This document shows, piece after piece, positions 57,486-64,000 of a DNA stretch of 64,000 nt. Below the pieces are notes generated by a model. The model was not told the origin of the DNA. It was given only the letters and a program-made list of their open reading frames with translations, and searched no databases. This DNA comes from Xanthostigma xanthostigma (lineage: Eukaryota; Arthropoda; Insecta; Raphidioptera; Raphidiidae): contig OY754476.1 of assembly GCA_963575645.1 (NCBI GenBank), positions 6,572,001-6,636,000 on the forward strand, read 5' to 3'. Position 1 is the first letter of the stretch. Each line of letters starts with the position of its first letter. The position numbers were made by a program, and so were the translations under genes.

Positions 57486-58679
57486 TTATAATATATAATA
57501 CGCTCCGCGGATCTAAAAGGTTCGGAAGTCACAAAAAGCGTCGCAAAGGCACATTTTAGAACCGTTGAGACTCCCACCACCTCCCAGCTACGTGCACGGT
57601 ATGGAGGGTAGAGGTAAGGAGGACAATCTTATAGGGGAGAAAAGTTGAAAAATTATCCATCAAAATGGACTAAATAACAGTTCAAAAATCGTCCGGAAAG
57701 CGCGGCACCCGGGTATGAAATGAATTTTGCAGTTGTTTACCCTCCTTGGTAGTTATAAACGAATTGAAAAATTTAGTAATTATCTCTGGTATTTGTAATG
57801 ATTAGAGTCTCTTATAGCACTGCTGTGAGAATTTTTTAGTTATTTTATAGTTTTTACTTTTATAAAACTTTTTAAAATACTAGAACAATAATGGGAAAAA
57901 TTTGTGCTGTGAAAAGTTGCTCAAGTGGGCGTAAAATAAAAAATAATACACCTCAGTCTGTATCTTTTTTCCAGCCAACTTTTTACAAAATATTTATTCG
58001 ATTAACGCTTTTAAATTTATATAATTTTTTTAATAAATTAAAAAATCTACATTTTTTTGTTTACGTATATTTTACAGACACCAGCAAGATTTGTCACTTT
58101 CATAAATCTATTTATTAAAAACAAATTGTATAAATTATCTGACGTTTGTTCATATCGGTATAATCCTTTATTTATTACTAAATGCATAATAGCACGTTTA
58201 AAAATGACATTTAAATCAAAAATTAATTTTATATCATATTGTTGACTTTACTTTCGAAAAGTGCGCCATGAAAAAGCGAAAATTCTGCTTTCTTCGTTTA
58301 CTTTTTTATCCTACTCTAATCATTTTTGCCCTCCATTATATGCTTCATACGCTTGCTTTAAAACATCCTCCATACTTTAAGATTTACCCTTTTGCAACAG
58401 TGGCGGTCCCCTAATTTATGGCTTTTTGACGGACAGTTTTTCGTACACAGAGATGGTTCTCCTTAAACCTCTACCCTCCATACTGCAGGGAACGTGCGCT
58501 CGTCGGTGATTGGCCGTGATCGCTCGTTGCCTTTGTCACTTGACTCTTTCCTGCTTTAAAGTACAGTCGAGTACGCTATTGTCAAGTTGTTCTTGTAGTT
58601 TTTCAACAGACTGTACAAGTGCAAGCCCGCATTCGCATCTATCTTCCGAGCCTTTTAGATTCGGGGCGCGTATTATACT
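57486..58679 (+). mobile_element. TTAA-flanked transposon relic carrying a THAP start
   Basis: The left end has ATACGCTCCGCGGATCTAAA, then AGGTTCGGAAG (about 57497-57527). It is mirrored on the right by CTTCCGAGCCTTTTAGATTC, then GGGGCGCGTAT (58643-58673). Further inside, GTATGGAGGGTAGAGGT on the left (about 57599) is mirrored by ACCTCTACCCTCCATAC on the right (about 58468), so there is a second, subterminal inverted pair. TTAA lies outside both ends (57482-57485 and 58680-58683). The interior holds the THAP-like frame at 57891. P elements and Kolobok elements both carry THAP domains; TTAA favours Kolobok, but the exact termini differ between the two sides. Confidence 0.65.
57891..58118 (+). 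pseudogene. THAP-type zinc finger, N-terminal fragment
   Basis: The frame starts MGKICAVKSC, with Cys5 and Cys10, contains SVSFF at 23-27, and has SKICHFH (Cys68, His71) near its end. This gives the C-x4-C...C-x2-H pattern of THAP DNA-binding domains, which always sit at the N-terminus, so the ATG is plausible. The gap of 57 residues between the second and third ligands is somewhat longer than usual. The middle is AT-driven (Phe, Ile, Leu, Asn), and the invariant Trp and the C-terminal AVPTIF-like part are not visible. An unspliced intron ending at TTTTACAG (58078) could explain the odd middle. In transposases this domain recognises the terminal repeats. The frame lies between the inverted ends of a transposon relic, so it is probably the start of that element's transposase. 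Confidence 0.5.
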
Positions 58680-58683
58680 TTAA

Positions 58684-59609
58684 TTTTTTGATAAAACCAA
58701 TTTTATTCGGGACTCGTTTATGAAAAACTGAACTGGGAATTTCGGTTTTTATAGTACTATTCAAAGTTTTTAATTGATATCCAAATAATCTTTGTATCTG
58801 CTGATCTTTAATAAAATACTAAATAATAAAAAATCGAATATCTACACCAATAATTAATTTTGAGTTTAGCTCGATCCCGGATATAAAGAAATCTGTGCTT
58901 AAAATTGTTGGAAATACTTTTTATCAAATTGTTATTTGTAGTATATTTACTAAGAAACTTATGACTCAGCTGTATCTACCTAAACTATTGGTTTTATTGC
59001 ATACGCATTTTATTAAATATTCAACAAATTTATATATAAATTATTCAAAATATTAAAGTAACGGTAAACGCGTTTCAAATAGCTAAAGTTGGTACCTCCT
59101 ATATACAAGGCCAACTTACATTTTATACGTGCTTATTTATACAGGGTGGTGAACTGCTCCTATAAAATCAAATATATACTATTTTCTGCTTTCCTGTGAA
59201 ACCATAAATTCTAATTTTATTTTTGAACTTCTGAAATTTAAATAAATATTCTTTTTTAATTGAACACGTATTGTTAATATCTTTAGATGTTTTTACAAGA
59301 ATAAACTTTTAAACTGAAAAATACTTTTTTCTCTTGAAATTGACTCCAACAGTTTTGAAAAAAATTTGCACAGAGGGAGGACGGAGTACAAGTATAAAAA
59401 TAATAAAAGCTGGAAGTTTAAAAATTGTAGAAGTACTAGCAACCCGGTTCGGCATCGCCTGAATTAGTAGACTATTGCTGTTTTTTCATCGACTTGCGTT
59501 GCAAAATTTTTAATGATAGTTTCTTGTCCACAGAATTATTTCAATAATAATAGTTGTTGTTTATGTCATTATAAAGAAACTATTTGAACGCTTCTTTTTA
59601 ACAAGCTTG
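58684..59609. other. No supported gene
   Basis: AT-rich. An isolated TACAGGGTGGTGAAC near 59148 resembles a single transposon end, but no partner was seen. Confidence 0.45.
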
Positions 59610-59855
59610 CATAGGCGTACGCACGAGGAATATCAGGGATGCCATGGCACCTATACAATTAAACTCGGTATACTCGTAAAAAAATAATAAAAAATGATCT
59701 CTAAACAGAACGAAATATATTGGCAACACCTTTTTCCTCTTTTATAATATGTGTATAGAATATTCTCCCTGTCTGGCATTATGAGTATTATTGTTACTAT
59801 TCTCTATTCCAACCCTATAGGCACCCCTAATTCCGGGATCCTGCGTACCACTATG
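59610..59855. mobile_element. hAT-like miniature element
   Basis: CATAGGCGTACGCAC at the left is mirrored by CTGCGTACCACTATG at the right, and subterminal blocks GATGCC..GGCACCTAT and ATAGGCACC are related. The ends resemble hAT termini (CAnRGGCGTACGCA). Flanking 8-mers differ (CAAGCTTG and TACGTATT), so no duplication remains. The frame 59751-59942 crosses its edge and is not a gene. Confidence 0.5.
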
Positions 59856-61025
59856 TACGTATTAATTGGGTTTCATCGACACTGCTCGTCGAGAAGTCCA
59901 GAACGAGCAACCATACAAATACGAGTTTATTTTACTCTATAACCGTTTGAAAAAGACGAAAACAAAAAATCAGTTGTTCCGAATTATTTCTTTATAATAA
60001 TATAAATTGTTGACAATTTGAAATATCTTTACTCCGTCAAATTTCGATGGTTTATAAAAGGGCGACTTTGTTTCAGAACAGTCTGTATATCTGATGAACT
60101 AAAACGTTCAACAATGAGACTTGAAATACATTAAATTACACTTAATTTACTCAATTCTCTTGAATGAAAAACAACATTAAAACGGAGACGAGGGTTGATA
60201 ATAATTCACTGGTTCACTAACCGATTCCACAGGAGTATAGACGAGACTAAACATGTTTAAAAATATCTTTGACTTGTTAAACAAAAGCTAGCGAAGAAAC
60301 AATAGAACATCGTACTGCAGTACAACCATTATAAGAAATGTTTTTAATTTCTTTTGCTATAGTTTAATGTTGATCTTAAAACTAATTATGATACAACTAG
60401 TAACATAGAGTCGTACAACATGCTACTGTTTGTAAATATGTTTAAATAAGTTCAATAATTTATAGTGGATTATTTTGTTAACTTATAATACTATCGCAAT
60501 GTGTAAAATAATGTATTTAAAAATTGAACATAGGTACTTAGAGTAGAGATTGGTCAAAACTTATTTAGAAAAGGGCACAGGAAATCGATTAAGCACACGT
60601 AGAGGCCGATATTACTTTTAGATTAGAAGTTACGGCGTTTAAAAATCGTATCAATTTTGGTTTAGAAGTTATAAAATTTAAAAAAAGTCTGGTTGTATCT
60701 TTAAAGATGATAAATATTTTAAAAACCCATATCTCCCAAACTAAGAGGAATTTAGAGACCGAACATTAAAAAATCAGGCAGAGTCGATTAAATATACGCG
60801 CCGGAAATGTTAAAACTGCTGTATCTTGGTGTAAATGGTTATATTTTTCTAACATTACAATAATTAATTTTGGTATAATATTGCGGTATATAACCGCGGA
60901 TTCAGTAATATTTCTAAATTTTCTCAGGTATTTTTGTTCTTCTATACGCCGGCCGTCTAGCTCCGGGTCGTATTTATTATTTTTATTGAACAACACACTC
61001 GTAGTGAATTCTGTGATTCCCATTA
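59856..61025. other. No supported gene; satellite-like text at 60600-60850
   Basis: The minus frame 60766-61080 (104 codons) has no recognisable domain and runs into the pogo-like element. Phrases such as AGAAGTTACGGCG, CATATCTCCCAAACTAAGAG and GGAAATG...CTGTATCTTGG recall the style of the 654-bp satellite at 1-5340 without being a clear copy. Confidence 0.4.
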
Positions 61026-61164
61026 CAGTAAAATCTTGTTTATCCGAGGCAATGTAGGGAGGAGTTAACTCGGATAACACGAACGAAAATTTTAGTCATT
61101 TTCTATATACAATGTTCATTCAGCCGTTTTATTAATCGAAGGCCGGATAAATGAGGTTTTACTG
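61026..61164. mobile_element. 139-bp pogo/Tigger-like miniature element
   Basis: CAGTAAAATCTTGTTTATCC at the left is mirrored by GGATAAATGAGGTTTTACTG at the right, flanked by TA on each side (61024-61025 and 61165-61166). The CAGTAAAACCTC..TTATCCG terminus is typical of pogo/Tigger elements. Confidence 0.82.
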
Positions 61165-61166
61165 TA

Positions 61167-61856
61167 CAAACATTATATTATAAATTATCCAATGGCACCA
61201 GCAATGTTACCTTCAATTTTTTCATCACTATTCAGTGTCTAAATTGAGTGAAAATCATAAAATGTACTTGTGTTGAATCACAGAAGTTTCGGAATAAAAT
61301 TCAAAAAAGTGGAGACCACGTTTTTTAAATATAAATCTCACGCATGGAAGCTATGTGCTTTTTTACGATTTTAAGAGTGGATTGACAGAAAAAGAGCACC
61401 ATTTGAAATGGATCGGAAATGTGTTCAGCGAAGAAACCTTACATTTGGTATAGTGAATTCAAAAGAGACTGAACATATTTAGAAGATGAAGAAAAGGTTG
61501 GGCGCATTCACATTGAACTGACAAAACAAAATTTATTATAAAGATTTTTTTTATTTTCACTAGTTTTATCTACTAAAATTATTAAAATTTTAATGTTCAG
61601 CTGTATAGAGTTACATGTAATTAAATTCCTTTATTTTGGTTTTATTTTTTAGTGTACATCTTTGTATGACTTGAAAGTAATTTCAAGCTAGATTACAATA
61701 TTTTGCTAGAAGAAACGTTTAAAATGCACGAGCAAGTGTATTTTCTTTGAATTTACTTTTAAATGTATTCGTCTAGTTTACCGTACACAAATACACAACT
61801 GTGAAAATACTTGTTCCACTTTTATCTTACTTCCAAACGTTAAAAATACAAATTAA
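61167..61856. other. No gene seen
   Basis: AT-rich. Confidence 0.45.
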
Positions 61857-62102
61857 GTTCAAAAACTAAAACCCGACTGCTGAAAAGTATGAAACTAGAA
61901 AATATTTTCATCTGAGGACAGCCGTGGTCGTATGCCACATAATATATATGATCATATGGCACCCTCTATAGATGTATAGCATGATGCATTTTGCTCTAAA
62001 GCTTATGATCGCTAATCAACTGTCAAATGTATTGTTTTGTACGGCTATCCTCAGACGAGAATATTTTCTTACTTTTCAATAGTCGGGTTTTAGTTTTCGA
62101 AC
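61857..62102. mobile_element. Intact miniature element (reference for the split copy)
   Basis: Terminal inverted repeats of about 65 bp start GTTCAAAAACTAAAACCCG and end CGGGTTTTAGTTTTCGAAC. The 246-bp interior is continuous through GCATGATGCATTTTG, the point at which the other copy is divided between 23771 and 44032. Confidence 0.85.
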
Positions 62103-62165
62103 ATACATACATACCGGTCAAACACATTACCCTCCTTTTGCTTCGCCGTAGTCGGGCAATACATT
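62103..62165 (+). mobile_element. Retrotransposon tail fragment
   Basis: ACATACATACC...CCTCCTTTTGCTTCGCCG and TAGTCGGGC match the end of the fragment at 44210-44403. Confidence 0.5.
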
Positions 62166-63245
62166 TTCAAATTGAATACATTTTCATACAATTTGATTTT
62201 TTCGTCGCAAAATTTAACCCAAAATTTACGTCGACAGAAACTGAATTAATTACTCGAGAAGATGGTTGAAAATACAAAGAGTATCCAGTAATGGCACAAA
62301 GAGTGAAAAAATAACATATTATGATTGAATCACATCTTACTAAAGCTATTCGAAAACGCCTTGTTATAGTGGTGGGAGAGACGGGTCAGAAATATCATAC
62401 TGACAAATAATTTTACATTTTGTTGCCGCATTACAAAAAGGTGAATTTATATGTCACATGATGTAAATATATGCTATTAATATATTCTGTGAATAAATCA
62501 TAGCGTGGTATTTATTATATATTTATACGATATATCGCCAATGGTATATTTTGGTGGCGTAGGTGCCGGGTAGGCACTCTAAAAATACATTTAGTTGTAA
62601 CAAGATTATTATGCAATATTGATTTCACATTTACTAACAAGATAATTCCTAAGTTTTTTTTGTCAGGAAATTAGTAACAATCGTATCTTTTTTGAGATCG
62701 TTAGCTTCTTTCACTATGAAATTTTTAGCAATAGAATATTTACACCCTGGAACAAAAATTTCACATGTACTGATCGCAATTTTAAATGGATCGCCTTAAC
62801 TTTTTTTGGTTCGTTTGTTATAAGTAGTAGTAATCTTTTTATATTATTTTTAACCGATAACTAAGTGTTTTTTTCGCAACAGTTGGTTATTAAATGTAAT
62901 TAAGTTATCTTCCTTGTATTTCATTGATTCAACATTTTTTCAAGATCGTTCTTAATTAAAAAATGTACGGTGGTTGAAACTATTAAAAAAAAATAAAGAA
63001 AGGATCAAAATGACTGAATTAAAAATGCATTTAGTTTAGTTTTTGCTGAAGGTGGGATTATAACTCTTGAAATGTACATTTACTAATAAAATAATTGTAC
63101 TAGTTGAGAAGTGACTAAATTTCTATTTTTTATACTTCCTAATTATATTGATTAAAGTGTGTTTTTTTGTCCTTTTGCTGTTATTATTTTAGCAAAAAAA
63201 TTGCTATAACCGGTTATGTTTTGTGACCATTGGAGATGCTTTTCT
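62166..63245. other. No gene seen
   Basis: AT-rich. Confidence 0.45.
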
Positions 63246-63253
63246 GCTCTAAC

Positions 63254-63694
63254 CAGGGCCGGATTAACCCTCTCTGGACCCCTAGGGAATGTAATCAGGT
63301 CTTTTCAAGTTCACGAAGGGATGTGAGTAACTTCCAGATGATCGGCTCCAGGCATTCTGTTACTTCAATGTCTTATGTGCTATTGTAACAACATGATTAC
63401 TTTGACTAGATGCTGCAGCATCGCCTTACCTGACTCGTTAGCTTTATTGAAATGGTCTTAATGAATAGGTTATAGATAATTGATGATTCAGGTTTTTTGA
63501 TGGGTCAGGAAGAGAAATGAAACGTTTAAATTTTATCTTATTAAATGCAATAAATTACAATAATTTCATACAAATTTTCAAATAAAATTTTCGTTCAATG
63601 AAAAGTTTTTTTTTCTTGGTGCGTGCACGGGCCCCTAGTCGATGCGGGGCTCCTAGGCAGTTGCCTTCTCTGCCTAATGATTAATCCGGCACTG
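63254..63694. mobile_element. Complete hAT miniature element with 8-bp target duplication
   Basis: It starts CAGGGCCGGATTAA, ends TTAATCCGGCACTG, and is flanked by GCTCTAAC on both sides (63246-63253 and 63695-63702). At 441 bp it is non-autonomous. The left-truncated relative is at 16405-16817. Confidence 0.92.
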
Positions 63695-63702
63695 GCTCTA
63701 AC

Positions 63703-64000
63703 ACTAAACATATGCAAATATACGTACAAAACGTCAATTCAGTAACATATTAGGATGTATTCTAAATCACGAAACATATGGAAAACGGTACAATTTTCAC
63801 TTCCGTCAGTTGTGAAGTAATAGAGTTAGTAGGTAGGATGCTGTGGGTAGTGGATCGCGAGTTGTATTGTGGGAGGTAAACCGACATATAAACATATACA
63901 GGATGTTTATTGAAACGAGAAGAAAATACATTTCAAGTGGTACGTGTAAATTGCAACAATACTTACTTGTTTTCACAGACAAAAATCGACATGTCAATAA
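63703..64000. other. No supported gene
   Basis: The minus frame 63806-63997 has no recognisable domain. ATACAGGATGTTTATTG near 63895 resembles a transposon end, with no partner inside the window. Confidence 0.4.

Noticed and set aside
60766-61080. 104-codon minus frame
   Set aside because: It runs into the pogo-like miniature element and has no recognisable domain.

Overview
This 64 kb window looks like gene-poor, AT-rich repeat DNA from an arthropod, most likely an insect. I found no intact host protein-coding gene. Most open frames are short or lie inside repeats. The evidence for an insect is the mix of repeat families: Helitrons, hAT, PIF/Harbinger and Tc1/mariner/pogo miniature elements, tRNA-derived SINEs, and fragments of insect non-LTR retrotransposons. 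Several were matched from memory to repeats common in moths, hemipterans and polyneopterans. The order of insect cannot be fixed from this sequence.

Layout. 1-5340: a 654-bp satellite, seven head-to-tail units and then a flip into inverted orientation. 5341-13840: a Helitron-like fragment, a hAT miniature element with its 8-bp target duplication, a 2.2-kb foldback element with a second foldback nested inside, and a short Helitron with complete termini. 13841-23600: an inverted-repeat element with a hammerhead-like core, hAT fragments including the C-terminus of a transposase, and a pre-miRNA-like hairpin. 23625-44152: two 1.4-kb direct repeats (A and B) bracket about 17.4 kb. The outer flanks of A and B are complementary halves of one miniature element. 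Inside lie a 585-bp tandem array, a non-autonomous transposon with 120-bp internal repeats, a PIF/Harbinger relic with the start of its transposase, several foldbacks and a truncated Helitron. 44153-53010: a retrotransposon tail, two SINEs, one of them split by a second copy of the 120-bp-repeat transposon, a TTAA-flanked element and a pogo-like element. 53011-64000: a degenerate minisatellite, the second hammerhead-like element abutting a Helitron, a non-LTR reverse transcriptase scrap, a TTAA-flanked element with a THAP zinc-finger start, and further miniature elements.

Nothing here forms a pathway or operon. The relations that matter are structural: nesting order, target-site duplications and paired copies. 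The most notable are the bracketed 20.3-kb block, the tRNA-like pol III unit inside a foldback element, the layered inverted/direct structure of the satellite, and the THAP-bearing element. All family names rest on motifs and termini read by eye; no database search was possible.
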